This document shows, piece by piece, positions 36,074 through 45,939 of a stretch of 64,000 bases of DNA; the stretch's first letter is position 1, and each line of letters starts with the position of its first letter. The notes beneath the pieces are model-generated. The model was not told the origin of the DNA, did not search any database, and worked only from the letters and a program-made list of their open reading frames with translations. Origin of the DNA: RGIG3528 sp045616485 (GTDB lineage: Bacteria; Bacillota; Clostridia; Lachnospirales; Lachnospiraceae); contig JAZLGU010000039.1 of the NCBI GenBank assembly GCA_045616485.1, positions 8,863 through 72,862 of the forward strand, written 5' to 3'. The position numbers and the translations under genes were made by a program.

Positions 36074-38938
36074 TTATTCGCTTATTGCAATATCCTTGTA
36101 TTCATTTTTTGTAAAAATCACCGCAGCTCCGCCGGCTTTAATCAGATCCAGCTCCAGTGTGTCATTGGAAGTTACGGTCTTTTGAGAAATAATCAGCCTG
36201 TCACCTTTTTCAGAATCTGTATAAATGTAAGCAGTGTAGCTGCCCTCGCCCAGAAAATCCAGCTTTTGGGTAAGCTTTCCGGCCTCATTGGTCATGGTAC
36301 CCAAAAACCACTCTTCCCCATTTCTTCTGGCAAATGTTGCATATTCTCCAGGCTGACCTGCCAGAAGACGTGACTCATCCCAGACCGTCGGCACATGATT
36401 TATAAAGGACAAGCCGTTGTACTTTTTATAGCCCGAAGCAGAATAAGCCAGATGCTGCAGTCCTGACTCATACACCACTGTCATAGCCAGTTCAAAAGCA
36501 TTGCTGGCCTCACTTTTAGGAATGGCAATCGCTGTAGGAGTGTAATCCATGGAGCCACAGATATTTCTGGTAAAAGGATAAAGAAGACTGTTATAAATAG
36601 TAGGCAGGCTGCTCCACTTATGGTTTTCCTCGCCCTGTACTGCCTCCATGGTAAGGATATTGGGGTAGGTCCTGTACTCTCCGCCGGGTCTTACGCAGCC
36701 ATGATAAAGCACCATCAGATGATACTTGGCTGCCACTTCCGCCACCTGCTGCATAGTAAGCATCACATCACAGTCATCACTTTCAAAATAGTCTGTTTTA
36801 AGTCCTGCTACTCCTGCTGCAGACCAGGCAGAAAACAGTCTTTCCATGTCTTCCACGGTCTTTATGTCTCTATAGTTTACCCATACGAAAAGACCTACAT
36901 TTTTCTTTTCTGCATAGGAGCATATCTCAGCCAGTCTGTGTTCAAAATTTCTCCAGTAGGCATCCATGCAGACATATTCCCAGCCCTGAGCTGAGGCAAA
37001 ATCAATGTAGCTGGTATGGGTAGCATATCTTCCCTGAGAATTATCAGCAGACCACCAGCTCCAGGCCACCTTGCCGGGCTTTATCCAGCCGGTATCTGCA
37101 AAAAGCTCTTTGGAAGGCTCCGGATTCAGATTGGAAATAATATCACTGGTAACAAAAGTATTCAGGTCATCTGATATAACCAGTACCCTCCAGGGTGTGT
37201 CAAATCCATTATTGGTAGAAACTGTCTGTATACTGATATGTCCTGGCTGATCCAGCTCTCCTGTCGCTTCATGAGCAGGGTCTCTCTTAAGACCAAAGGT
37301 CCACTCCATTCCCAGATCACCACCCACAGTCTTTATAGCACTGGCACAGTACTGACCGTCATTGTTAAAAACCGCTGCCTCAGTCACCAGATAGTGATAC
37401 TTTCCGTCTTCCACCAGAATAGGAGTAGATAAAGTAGCTGCCAATGACTTAAAAGAATGGGCAGACCTTTTAATGTATTCGCCCTCGTAGGTACCGTTAG
37501 AAGCAAAGGACCATGTGGTAATACCAGGTAAAAAACGAATTTCTGACAGCTCATTTTTTACTACAACCTTTTCTCCATCAAGGTACTTAACATCCTCATA
37601 TCTGTAAGCCACACCATCCTCATAAGCTCTGATGACCAGAGTAAAGCTGCCCTTTTCTCCCTTAATCCGGGCCTTTACTTCCATACAGTGATTTTCTGCC
37701 TGGGCAAAGCTGCCGGTAATGGTATCATAGACTTCATTTATTTCAGATGAGGAAACATCAAGAATCTCCAGGCCTTCTGAAAGCTCGCCTTCAGTAAAAA
37801 CAAAGCCCAGGGCAGAATTTTCCACTACCACTTTATCGCCTGCAGTAACATTGTAATAAATAGCCTTTTTGTCATCCTGTAACAGGCTCACCTTAAGCTT
37901 TCCGGAAGGCTCTTCCACTTTCTGCACCTCAGTAAGCAGAATGCTGTCTTTGTACTTGGTAAGGTCTGCCACGTAATTACCGGTCATTTCATTATATTTA
38001 AGACTTTCCACGGAAAAATCCCATTTCAAGTCCGGCTGAGTCTCATTAAGCTCTGCTACAGTAAGTGCTCGTGAGAAAAAGCGAATATCCGTAACACTTC
38101 CCTTATAGTCTGTGCAATCCCCGTATACTGAATTACCAAAGCTTACATTCAGATACTGTTTCAGCAGATTTTCTCCGCCCTTATAGTCTCCGAAAAGATA
38201 CTCCAGCGTGGAAGACACATTTCCTTCCTCTGTCAGCTCCTCGGTGTAAGTAAGCTCTTCGCCATTCACAAAGACTTTAAAGCCTGTTTTACCCACTGAA
38301 AAAACCACATCAGTCCATTCTTTAGCGCTAAAGCCCTTAGCAAGAGCCGTATATCTGGTCTTGTGTCTGCCGGGCTCTGCATAGGCAATATCATCGTTAC
38401 TTCCGCCATTATTGTAGGTGGCAATGGGATTGTATACCCCATTTATGGTACGACCTCCTGCAAAAATCCTAACAGTGCCATCTGCGGCCAGACTAATCTC
38501 AGGGGCATCACGCCAGTACTGATCACCTACAGAATAGCCGCAGAGATTGGCCTGAAAAATTCTGGCATTAGGATTCACTCCCGAATCATTTTTCACCTTA
38601 AATGCTATGGTAAAGCCTTCATTTATATCTTTGAAAAGATCAGAAGGCAGCTCCATATATCCGCCCTCGCCGTCAAAATGAACAATATTGGCTTCAATGG
38701 TCTCATCAGCTCTAAGCGTCAGATCCTTTTCCCAGAGTACCAGCTTTTTCCCACTGTCTCCACTGCTTAAAACCGTAGTACCGCTATAGTCCTCCAGACT
38801 TTCAATCACTCCCCGTGTCCTATCAGGCTCCGGAGTATCAGAGGGCTTTGTCTCTCCCTTTTTCCCGCATCCAATGCTACTGCATATTAGCCCCAGGCAC
38901 AGCAGCAAAGATATACCTTTAAAAAATCCTCTCCTCAT
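36074..38938 (-). CDS. GH97 lipoprotein with LamG-like domain (alpha-galactosidase/glucosidase type)
   Basis: A 954-residue exported enzyme. The N-terminus is a lipoprotein signal with lipobox SSIGC (cysteine near residue 24), so it is anchored outside the membrane. A concanavalin-like LamG domain covers about 60-300 (GEGGYMELPSDLF, FSVGKTGFKVFVNGEEL). The GH97 catalytic part follows (KVAWSWWSADNSQG, CMDAYWRNFEHR, AGLKTDYFESDD). An Asp in KTDYF matches the nucleophile position of retaining GH97 alpha-galactosidases; inverting SusB-like enzymes lack it. ATG 38938 is chosen because AAGGAG precedes it and the signal peptide starts there. Divergent from an AraC gene. Confidence 0.9.
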   Translation of the reverse strand: MRRGFFKGISLLLCLGLICSSIGCGKKGETKPSDTPEPDRTRGVIESLEDYSGTTVLSSGDSGKKLVLWEKDLTLRADETIEANIVHFDGEGGYMELPSDLFKDINEGFTIAFKVKNDSGVNPNARIFQANLCGYSVGDQYWRDAPEISLAADGTVRIFAGGRTINGVYNPIATYNNGGSNDDIAYAEPGRHKTRYTALAKGFSAKEWTDVVFSVGKTGFKVFVNGEELTYTEELTEEGNVSSTLEYLFGDYKGGENLLKQYLNVSFGNSVYGDCTDYKGSVTDIRFFSRALTVAELNETQPDLKWDFSVESLKYNEMTGNYVADLTKYKDSILLTEVQKVEEPSGKLKVSLLQDDKKAIYYNVTAGDKVVVENSALGFVFTEGELSEGLEILDVSSSEINEVYDTITGSFAQAENHCMEVKARIKGEKGSFTLVIRAYEDGVAYRYEDVKYLDGEKVVVKNELSEIRFLPGITTWSFASNGTYEGEYIKRSAHSFKSLAATLSTPILVEDGKYHYLVTEAAVFNNDGQYCASAIKTVGGDLGMEWTFGLKRDPAHEATGELDQPGHISIQTVSTNNGFDTPWRVLVISDDLNTFVTSDIISNLNPEPSKELFADTGWIKPGKVAWSWWSADNSQGRYATHTSYIDFASAQGWEYVCMDAYWRNFEHRLAEICSYAEKKNVGLFVWVNYRDIKTVEDMERLFSAWSAAGVAGLKTDYFESDDCDVMLTMQQVAEVAAKYHLMVLYHGCVRPGGEYRTYPNILTMEAVQGEENHKWSSLPTIYNSLLYPFTRNICGSMDYTPTAIAIPKSEASNAFELAMTVVYESGLQHLAYSASGYKKYNGLSFINHVPTVWDESRLLAGQPGEYATFARRNGEEWFLGTMTNEAGKLTQKLDFLGEGSYTAYIYTDSEKGDRLIISQKTVTSNDTLELDLIKAGGAAVIFTKNEYKDIAISE

Positions 38939-38974
38939 GTAAAGCTCCTTTTCTATATAATTACGATATTTTTT

Positions 38975-38995
38975 TGACAAAAATGAATTTTGTCA
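38975..38995. promoter_or_regulatory. Palindrome in the GH97/AraC divergent promoter region
   Basis: TGACAAAA (38975-38982) and TTTTGTCA (38988-38995) form a perfect 8-bp dyad with a 5-base centre, just upstream of GH97. A second distant inverted pair, ACAGGTCT (about 39024) and AGACCTGT (about 39109), lies in the same region. Either could bind the AraC regulator. Confidence 0.45.
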
Positions 38996-39159
38996 TATAA
39001 CAACATTATAAAGCGGATTCTACAGGTCTACAATATGAACAATTTTCAATTATGATAATTTTTTGATGGCATTTTATTGATATTTATGATACAATATTTC
39101 ACATAAAGCAGACCTGTTCTGCGAAAATACTATATCTCCGGAGGGCCTAGAAAAAGAAT

Positions 39160-39993
39160 ATGGACTATTTTTCCTATATGTGTAATTTCAATACAGAGCT
39201 CTCCAGTCCTCTCATACGGGTCTTCGCTCTGGGGACAGAATATCGTCAGGGGCCGGAGTACTTTTTCGACAATAATAACCGCATGGATAACGGCTACATG
39301 TTTCAGTACACTTTTTCAGGCAGCGGCATACTGGAAGCAGGCAGTAAAAAATACGTGGTGGATAAGGGAAAGGCTATGTTTTTAGCCCTGCCCAGCGATA
39401 CCAGATACTATCACAATCCTGACTGCCATGAGCCCTGGTCCTTTGCCTTTATTCATTTTCAAAGTCTGGTGCTGGAGGAGTATTACCAGACTATTATTAA
39501 AAAAACTTCCCCTTTTATGACCTTAAAAGAGGATTCTGCTCCCATCCGCCTTCTTCTGGATATTATCAATCAGGTAAAGGCCGGATATATCAGCAGTTTT
39601 AATGTTATGAGTGCCCGCACCTTTGATTTTGTCACCTGTTTATATGATCATTTCATAAATAATCGGGACAACTACTCCCACCGTACCAAGGAAGTAATAA
39701 AAATAATAGACAAAAACTACGCCCGTCTGGAAAGTATAGAAGAAATCGCCCTGAGTCAGGGTGTATCCCCCAGTCACCTGAGCCGGGAATTTTCATCGGA
39801 TACAGGTATCACCCCTGTGGCTTATCTTACCCAGGTGCGCATATCTCACGCCAGACAGCTTCTAAGAAGCAGTAATCTTTCCATAGGTGAGGTCGCCAGA
39901 CAGTGCGGCTATGCCCAGAGCAACTATTTTTGCAAGGTTTTCCGGGAAAAGACCGGACAGACCCCATTAAACTATAGAAATTTACCGGATTAA
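39160..39993 (+). CDS. AraC-family regulator, probably of the GH97 gene
   Basis: A 277-residue regulator with an N-terminal cupin-like sugar-sensing half (GYMFQYTFSGSGILEAGSKKYVV, given in part) and a C-terminal double helix-turn-helix (LESIEEIALSQGVSPSHLSR; GEVARQCGYAQSNYFCKVFREKTG). It is divergent from GH97, the usual arrangement for a local activator. The ATG has only a distant GGAGGG (14 bases), but no better start exists. Confidence 0.92.
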   Translation: MDYFSYMCNFNTELSSPLIRVFALGTEYRQGPEYFFDNNNRMDNGYMFQYTFSGSGILEAGSKKYVVDKGKAMFLALPSDTRYYHNPDCHEPWSFAFIHFQSLVLEEYYQTIIKKTSPFMTLKEDSAPIRLLLDIINQVKAGYISSFNVMSARTFDFVTCLYDHFINNRDNYSHRTKEVIKIIDKNYARLESIEEIALSQGVSPSHLSREFSSDTGITPVAYLTQVRISHARQLLRSSNLSIGEVARQCGYAQSNYFCKVFREKTGQTPLNYRNLPD

Positions 39994-40005
39994 CAGGAGG
40001 TGTTT

Positions 40006-40842
40006 ATGAATAAAAAGCTCAAAGAAATTCTTTCCTATGTTTTCATTGTACTGGGTGGTAGTCTGGCCAGTTTTTCCGTAGCCTGTATCCTGCTGCCCAA
40101 TGACGCCATCGATTATGGTACCGCCGGCATTGCCATTATTATCAGCAAGCTTTCAGGGCTGAATCTGTCCCTTAGTGTTTTTCTGGTCTTCATTCCCTTC
40201 CTGCTGGCCGGTCGCTTCATACTGGGCCGCACCTTTACCATAAAAGCAGCCTTGGGTTCCGTATTTTACATGGCCGGTCTTGAGGTATTTGAGCACATCA
40301 ATTTTGTCATAAATACAGAGCACTTCCTGGCCGTTGCTTTCGGCGGTGCCATACTGGGAGCCGGCCTTTCACTGATCCTTAAAAACGGTGGCTGCATTGA
40401 CGGCTCTGAGATACTGGCCAATATCATCCTTAAAAAACTGTCTGACAAAACAGGCCGCAACTACAGCATGTCCTTTATTCTTATTGCATTTAACGCCTTT
40501 GTATATCTGACGGCTTTCTTTGTAATCGATAAAAATGCGGCTTTACTAAGCCTTCTGGTTTATGTAGTGGCCAATGCCATAACAGACCACTTTACGGAGC
40601 GTTTCGAAGCCATCAAGCAGGTTACGATTATCACGAAAAATCCCGATGCGCTGGTGGCCGCCATCAAGGAAGAGCTTAATAAAACCTGTACTCTTCTGGA
40701 CAGCAGAGGCGCCATAGCCGGGAAAAACACCACTCTTATCTGCTACGTCAACTATTTTGAGCTGTCAAAGCTAAGAGAAATCATCAGCAAAAACAAGGGC
40801 AGTTTCAGTACCGTATCCACGGTAGAAGAAATTCTAAGATAA
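40006..40842 (+). CDS. YitT-family membrane protein
   Basis: A 278-residue protein with five or six membrane helices (YitT/DUF161; for example ILSYVFIVLGGSLASFSVAC and GGCIDGSEILANII) and a C-terminal cytoplasmic DUF2179 domain (VTIITKNPDALVAAIKEEL, STVSTVEEIL). Function unknown. AGGAGG lies 5 bases before ATG 40006. It follows the AraC gene by 12 bases and is likely co-transcribed. Confidence 0.9.
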   Translation: MNKKLKEILSYVFIVLGGSLASFSVACILLPNDAIDYGTAGIAIIISKLSGLNLSLSVFLVFIPFLLAGRFILGRTFTIKAALGSVFYMAGLEVFEHINFVINTEHFLAVAFGGAILGAGLSLILKNGGCIDGSEILANIILKKLSDKTGRNYSMSFILIAFNAFVYLTAFFVIDKNAALLSLLVYVVANAITDHFTERFEAIKQVTIITKNPDALVAAIKEELNKTCTLLDSRGAIAGKNTTLICYVNYFELSKLREIISKNKGSFSTVSTVEEILR

Positions 40843-40866
40843 TTCATAAAATCACCATATTGTCCT

Positions 40867-40897
40867 GGGCGCTTCTTGCGGAGCGTCCATTTTTTTT
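40867..40897 (+). terminator. Terminator after the YitT gene
   Basis: Stem GGGCGCTTC/GGAGCGTCC (two G-U pairs), loop TTGC, then a run of eight T. Confidence 0.88.
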
Positions 40898-40906
40898 GGA
40901 TTATTA

Positions 40907-40935
40907 TTGACAAGAGCTTTAAAAAATCGTAAAAT
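40907..40935 (+). promoter_or_regulatory. Promoter of the radical SAM DNA-repair-like operon
   Basis: TTGACA (40907-40912) and TAAAAT (40930-40935) are 17 bases apart. I see no Cheo box (GAAC-N4-GTTC), so direct LexA control is not evident. Confidence 0.75.
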
Positions 40936-40966
40936 GATACCAATAAATCTATGTAAAGGAGTGCTT

Positions 40967-42433
40967 ATGGAAACAGCCGTAATGTCATCCTCTGTCTCAG
41001 AGCAGACTATGTCCAAACTTAATATTCTTGCAGACGCAGCCAAGTATGACGTAGCCTGTACCTCCAGCGGTGTCGACCGTCCGGGTGAGAAGGGCATGCT
41101 GGGCAATTCCATGGCCTGCGGCATATGTCACAGTTTTTCTTCTGACGGCCGCTGCATTTCTTTACTTAAGATCCTTATGACCAATCACTGCGTATACGAC
41201 TGCAAGTACTGCATCAATCGTTCATCCAATGATGTCCCCAGAGCCCAGTTTGAGCCTGATGAGCTTTGTCAGCTGGTGATGGAGTTTTATAAAAGAAATT
41301 ATATTGAAGGCCTCTTCCTTAGCTCAGGAGTCATAAAGTCTCCCGCCTACACCATGGAGCTTATGTGTGATACTTTGCTGCTGCTTCGCACCAAGTACCG
41401 TTTCAACGGCTATATCCACGTAAAGACTATCCCCGGTGCCCCGGACGATCTTCTGGCAGTAGCCGGATACTTAGCCGACCGTATCAGTGTCAATCTGGAG
41501 CTTCCTACCGTAGAGTCTCTTAAAAAGCTGGCTCCCCACAAGTCTTTCCAGACTATACTGAATCCCATGAGCAAGATTACCTCCACTATATCCGAGCATC
41601 GTCTTGCCATAGGGAAAGATGCCAAATTCGAGCGTTCTCATGGCAATGCTTATTTACCCAACAGTATCTTCAGGCCCAAGAGACTGGACGCTAAAAACGA
41701 TATCAAGATGCTGCCTGCCTCTTCCCAGGGTCTGGTGCTCCCGGGTCGCGACGCTGTCCTGTCCAAAGCCGATCATCTCACCCGAGCCTTTGCTCCTGCA
41801 GGACAGAGCACCCAGATGATCGTTGGCGCCGGAGATGAGACTGACTACTCCCTTATCCACAGTACCCAGTATCTGTATTCCACCTACGACTTAAGAAGAG
41901 TATTCTTTTCAGCCTATATTCCCATTAATGACGATCAGGCCCTGCCTTCCCGGGATACACCTGTACCTCTGCTTAGAGAGCATCGTTTATATCAGGCAGA
42001 TTTCCTTATGAGGCAGTATGGTTTTCAGGCCTCTGAGCTCCTGTCCAGAGAGCAGCCCAATTTCCGCCAGGAGATTGATCCTAAGTGTGACTGGGCACTA
42101 CGCCATCTGGGCGATTTCCCGGTAGAAGTGGAGACAGCCTCTTACGATGTGCTTCTCAGGGTCCCCGGCATAGGTCCCAAGTCTGCTGAGCGTATAGTCC
42201 GTGCCCGTCGCTATGGTCATCTGGACTACAATGCTTTAAAGAAAATAGGTGTTGTCCTTAAAAGGGCCCACTATTTTATTACCTGTGGTGGCAGGATGAT
42301 GTTCCATACTCCCATTGAAGAGAAATACATCTTCACCCAGCTCACCTCCGATGAGTACAAAGATAACTGGCAGATATCCCATTCCAATCAGCACTTTGAG
42401 CAGATGTCCATTTTTGATTTCATAGGTGCATGA
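40967..42433 (+). CDS. Putative DNA modification/repair radical SAM protein (TIGR03916 type)
   Basis: A 488-residue protein with a CxxxCxxC cluster (CVYDCKYC) in MTNHCVYDCKYCINRSSND, a second cysteine-rich motif just before (MACGICHSF), and a C-terminal helix-hairpin-helix (LLRVPGIGPKSAERIVRARR) expected to bind DNA. The pattern is the family named putative DNA modification/repair radical SAM protein. AAAGGAG precedes ATG 40967; the frame extends 20 codons upstream into the promoter. It is first of three genes, with its usual partner directly downstream. Confidence 0.9.
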   Translation: METAVMSSSVSEQTMSKLNILADAAKYDVACTSSGVDRPGEKGMLGNSMACGICHSFSSDGRCISLLKILMTNHCVYDCKYCINRSSNDVPRAQFEPDELCQLVMEFYKRNYIEGLFLSSGVIKSPAYTMELMCDTLLLLRTKYRFNGYIHVKTIPGAPDDLLAVAGYLADRISVNLELPTVESLKKLAPHKSFQTILNPMSKITSTISEHRLAIGKDAKFERSHGNAYLPNSIFRPKRLDAKNDIKMLPASSQGLVLPGRDAVLSKADHLTRAFAPAGQSTQMIVGAGDETDYSLIHSTQYLYSTYDLRRVFFSAYIPINDDQALPSRDTPVPLLREHRLYQADFLMRQYGFQASELLSREQPNFRQEIDPKCDWALRHLGDFPVEVETASYDVLLRVPGIGPKSAERIVRARRYGHLDYNALKKIGVVLKRAHYFITCGGRMMFHTPIEEKYIFTQLTSDEYKDNWQISHSNQHFEQMSIFDFIGA

Positions 42434-42454
42434 TTTATAACAGGAGCTTTAGTT

Positions 42455-43219
42455 TTGACCATTTTTACCTGTCATGACGATTTCGTCAGCATAATTACAG
42501 CCGTATATGATGCCTGGAGCAGCCGCCTGGGCCATTCCAATGTCCGTCTTTTGACTGAGCCCATACTTCAGACAGAGCTTTTCTGCGATTATATTCATGT
42601 AGAGCCCGACAAAGAAAAGTGCGACAGACTGATCACAGCTGTCCGCCAAAAGATCAGTACCACCGCCTATGTATGGCTTTATTACGCCATATGCTCCGAT
42701 GATCCCGACAAAGCAGATCTTATTTACCGTTTTCTGGTCCACGGCTTTCATTTTGGCAGACAGATCACTGATATGCTGCAGGATCCCATAGTAGCCAGAC
42801 TTATGGAGATCAGGCGCCGCGTTGGCAATGAAGCACATTTATCCAGAGAGTTTCTCCGTTTCACCTCTATTGACGGCAGACTGTATGTGGCCCATTTTTC
42901 TCCTCATGCCGATGTGCTTATGTATGTAGCTGATCATTTTGCCGACCGCATGCCCTCTGAGTACTGGGTCATTATCGACGATACCCGGGGTGTGGCGGCA
43001 GTACACCCACTGGATCAGCCCTATTATCTTCGGGAGCTTACTGATGAAGAGATTATAAGATTCTCCCATACCGAGGAGTCCCGGGATTATTTCACCCATT
43101 TATGGAAGTCTTATTTTAACGCCATAGCCATTAAAGAAAGAGAAAACTATATCTGTCAGCGCACCCATTTTCCTCTCTGGATGAGGGGACACGCTACAGA
43201 ATTTATGGATATACAGTAA
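42455..43219 (+). CDS. TIGR03915-family putative DNA repair/metabolism partner (DUF4130)
   Basis: A 254-residue protein starting at TTG 42455 (AGGAG upstream). It has the DUF4130 pattern (FTCHDDFVSIITAVYDAWSS; HFGRQITDMLQDPIVARLM; SREFLRFTSIDGRLYVAHFSP; WVIIDDTRGVAAVH). This family almost always accompanies the radical SAM protein encoded upstream; the biochemical reaction is not known to me. The gene follows its partner by 21 bases. Confidence 0.87.
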   Translation: MTIFTCHDDFVSIITAVYDAWSSRLGHSNVRLLTEPILQTELFCDYIHVEPDKEKCDRLITAVRQKISTTAYVWLYYAICSDDPDKADLIYRFLVHGFHFGRQITDMLQDPIVARLMEIRRRVGNEAHLSREFLRFTSIDGRLYVAHFSPHADVLMYVADHFADRMPSEYWVIIDDTRGVAAVHPLDQPYYLRELTDEEIIRFSHTEESRDYFTHLWKSYFNAIAIKERENYICQRTHFPLWMRGHATEFMDIQ

Positions 43220-43235
43220 AAGAAAGGATACTCAT

Positions 43236-43949
43236 ATGAATTCTATCGCCAATATTATTTCCACCCACAGAAAAGCCAACAAATGGACCCTTATGGAGCT
43301 TTGCGAAAAGCTTAACAACAAGGGCATTGATATTAAGCACAAGGCTATTTCAGCCTGGGAAAGCGGTGTCTCCTATCCCCCTCTGCCTGCTTTTTTCACC
43401 CTATGTGAGATATTCGAGATCCAGGATATATACGAAGAGTTATGGGGCAGCAATCCTTTCAATCCCCTGTCTTTGCTAAATGACGAGGGTAAAAGCAAGG
43501 CCCTGGAATACATTGACCTCTTACTAAAAGACGATAAGTACAAAAAGGCCCTGTCTCAGCCATCTATCACGCCTATTCCTTCTCCCACAGGCGTCATCCC
43601 CCTTTACGATATGCCGGTATCTGCAGGATATGGTAATTTTTTGGAGGATTCAGCCTTCGAGGAAGTCCCACTAGACGATACCATTCCTCATGGTGCCAGC
43701 TTTGGTGTACGTATCTCAGGTGATAGTATGCTGCCTCACTATCAGGACGGTCAGACTGTGTGGGTAAAGGCTCAGAGTACTTTGGAAAATGGTGAGATAG
43801 GCATTTTCCTCCTAAACGGCAATGCCTACTGTAAAAAATTCCGCAATACCAATAAGGGCACTGCTCTTATTTCTCTCAATAAAAAATATGCTCCCATGTC
43901 AGTGACTGACCCTGAGAGCTTTAAAATTTTTGGCAAGGTGTTAAATTAG
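43236..43949 (+). CDS. XRE-S24 LexA-like self-cleaving repressor
   Basis: A 237-residue protein with an N-terminal XRE helix-turn-helix (residues about 8-60) and a C-terminal S24 peptidase. The autocleavage site is the Ala-Gly in MPVSAGYGNF, the catalytic serine is in ISGDSMLPHYQDG, and the lysine is likely in NAYCKKF. Such repressors are cleaved when RecA filaments form, so it may link the operon to DNA damage. It is last in the operon with the radical SAM pair. It is not canonical LexA, whose DNA-binding domain is winged-helix. Confidence 0.88.
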   Translation: MNSIANIISTHRKANKWTLMELCEKLNNKGIDIKHKAISAWESGVSYPPLPAFFTLCEIFEIQDIYEELWGSNPFNPLSLLNDEGKSKALEYIDLLLKDDKYKKALSQPSITPIPSPTGVIPLYDMPVSAGYGNFLEDSAFEEVPLDDTIPHGASFGVRISGDSMLPHYQDGQTVWVKAQSTLENGEIGIFLLNGNAYCKKFRNTNKGTALISLNKKYAPMSVTDPESFKIFGKVLN

Positions 43950-43967
43950 ATTTATCACATATTTAGT

Positions 43968-44019
43968 TTGTATATAATAAGAGCCTCGGCTTTTTGGCAG
44001 AGGCTCTTATTATATACAA
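43968..44019. terminator. Bidirectional terminator with a 20-bp perfect stem
   Basis: 43968-43987 is exactly complementary to 44000-44019, with a 12-nt loop. It lies between the convergent repressor gene and the chemotaxis receptor gene; the AT-rich outer stem supplies U-rich ends in both directions. Confidence 0.92.
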
Positions 44020-44021
44020 TA

Positions 44022-45782
44022 TTATAGATTTTTAAATTTATTAACTTCTGCATCCAGCTCTTTGGAAATCTTTTCGTTGACAGCTACCTCTGCAGTAATA
44101 GCCTTGATGCTTCTGGCCAGCTCTACAGAGCTTTCAGCAGCACTGGCAACACCATCTGCACATTCATCAATGGCTGTATTTACAGAGCTCAAGCTGTCAT
44201 CCATCTGTCCCATGGTAGTATTAATCTCGTTTGAAGCCTTTGAGAATACATCCAGGATATCCTTAATGGAGTTGGCATCATTTTTATAGGACTCAACGAT
44301 ATTTACGAAGGAGTCATAATCCTGCATAACATTTTCATCGACAAAATGAAGAATGTCTTCTGCGTTTTTAGCCAGCTTTTCCACAGCAGTAATAACTGTA
44401 ACGGAAATTGTCTGAATGTTGGCTGCTGTCTGTGCCGAGCTGTCAGCCAAGGATCTGATTTCATCAGCAACCACTGCAAATCCACGGCCTGCATCTCCTG
44501 CTCTTGCTGCCTCTATGGAAGCGTTAAGTGAAAGGAGGTTGGTCTGACTGGAGATGTCACGTATCTCACCGGTAAGCTCGTTAATCTTTTCTACAGAACG
44601 GCTTTCTTCCAGGGCTTCCAACAGATCTTTTCTAATATGTGTAATCTTGTCGCTGGTTGCATTTTTACTGTTGATTGTGTCGTCATGCATCTTAGCAGCA
44701 TTGGAGTTAATGCCTGTTACCAATCCAACACCATTTTCCACATTGGTATTCATTTCATTTACTGAAGAAAGAATCATGCTGGAAGATTCTGCAAGATTGG
44801 TAATAGTAGCTGATATTTCTTCAAGAGATGCTGCCAGCTCCTGCATTACTGAAGATACTGCGGTAGCATTCTGCTCAGAAGAACTAATATCGTCTGTAAC
44901 AACTTCTACAGAGTGCTGCAGCTCCTGGGAATCATCTCTAAGAGATACCATTACCTGCTGCATACGTTCTATGAATTTATTAACACCATTAGCCAGCTGA
45001 CCGATTTCATCATTATTCTTAACTGTAATACGCTCCGTAAGATCGCCCTGATCCTTTTCCAATTTGGATGTAATCGACTGAATCTTGTTTCCCGCCAGCT
45101 TAGCAGGCTTGATAATGTTCTTAATTACAAGGAAAATTGTAACTGCTACAATAACTACAACAAGTGCCAGCAAAAGCTGATTAAATGTATTGGTACCACT
45201 TACTTTAATTCCTGTTCTATTAAGCAGCTGATTGGTAGCTGCATTAAGAGCTGCTTCAAAGGGCTCTCTTGTGTCATTAGTTTTTGTTACCAGCCCATCC
45301 ATCTGAATGCTTAATGGTATGAAGGTCTCCAGATCTGACTGTTTCAGTGCGTCCTTCATTTTGTTAACATGAGCCGTAAACTCCGCCATAACAGGGCTCC
45401 ATGCATCATAGTTCCCTGCCACATTTTTCTCCTTGATAAGAGAAACGGATTTTGTTTCCTCTACAAGTGCTGTAAGCTCATCCATACCGGCTACTATTTT
45501 TTTCTGACTATCATCAATCAGATCAGCGATAGCTTCATTGGAAAGTGGAGTGGCCTGGCTCACAGCCATAAGGCTGTATACCTGCATATTGGTAAAATGG
45601 GTAGTCACTTCTTTTAGAGTTTCCTGAGCTTTTACCATCGACTTGGCTTCATTACTATATGAACGTAGTTCGCCCAGTGCAGCGATGTTGGATATTATAG
45701 TCAGGACAAAGAGGACACCAAGGACACCTAAAGCAATGTAAATTTGTGACCCTATACTGGATTTTTTTGCTTTTTTCTTCAT
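44022..45782 (-). CDS. Methyl-accepting chemotaxis protein
   Basis: A 586-residue receptor: TM1 near 12-35, a four-helix-bundle extracellular sensor, TM2 near 200-220, HAMP, and the signalling hairpin with EISSQTNLLSLNASIEAARA and GRGFAVVADEIRSLA. ATG 45782 is chosen because GGAGG lies just upstream; the earlier in-frame ATG is inside that site. It indicates a motile, flagellated organism; no flagellar genes are in this window. Confidence 0.95.
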   Translation of the reverse strand: MKKKAKKSSIGSQIYIALGVLGVLFVLTIISNIAALGELRSYSNEAKSMVKAQETLKEVTTHFTNMQVYSLMAVSQATPLSNEAIADLIDDSQKKIVAGMDELTALVEETKSVSLIKEKNVAGNYDAWSPVMAEFTAHVNKMKDALKQSDLETFIPLSIQMDGLVTKTNDTREPFEAALNAATNQLLNRTGIKVSGTNTFNQLLLALVVVIVAVTIFLVIKNIIKPAKLAGNKIQSITSKLEKDQGDLTERITVKNNDEIGQLANGVNKFIERMQQVMVSLRDDSQELQHSVEVVTDDISSSEQNATAVSSVMQELAASLEEISATITNLAESSSMILSSVNEMNTNVENGVGLVTGINSNAAKMHDDTINSKNATSDKITHIRKDLLEALEESRSVEKINELTGEIRDISSQTNLLSLNASIEAARAGDAGRGFAVVADEIRSLADSSAQTAANIQTISVTVITAVEKLAKNAEDILHFVDENVMQDYDSFVNIVESYKNDANSIKDILDVFSKASNEINTTMGQMDDSLSSVNTAIDECADGVASAAESSVELARSIKAITAEVAVNEKISKELDAEVNKFKNL

Positions 45783-45939
45783 ACTTTCCTCCATAATGAA
45801 ACCGTGTTACAAGTAGTTTATTCTGATCAATATAAAAACTTACATTAATATCATTGTATGTACTAAAAATAATAACATAGAAACTCATGAAAAATCTCTT
45901 AAAAAAAGCAAAAATATCCCTTTAAGGCCTTAGAATTTC

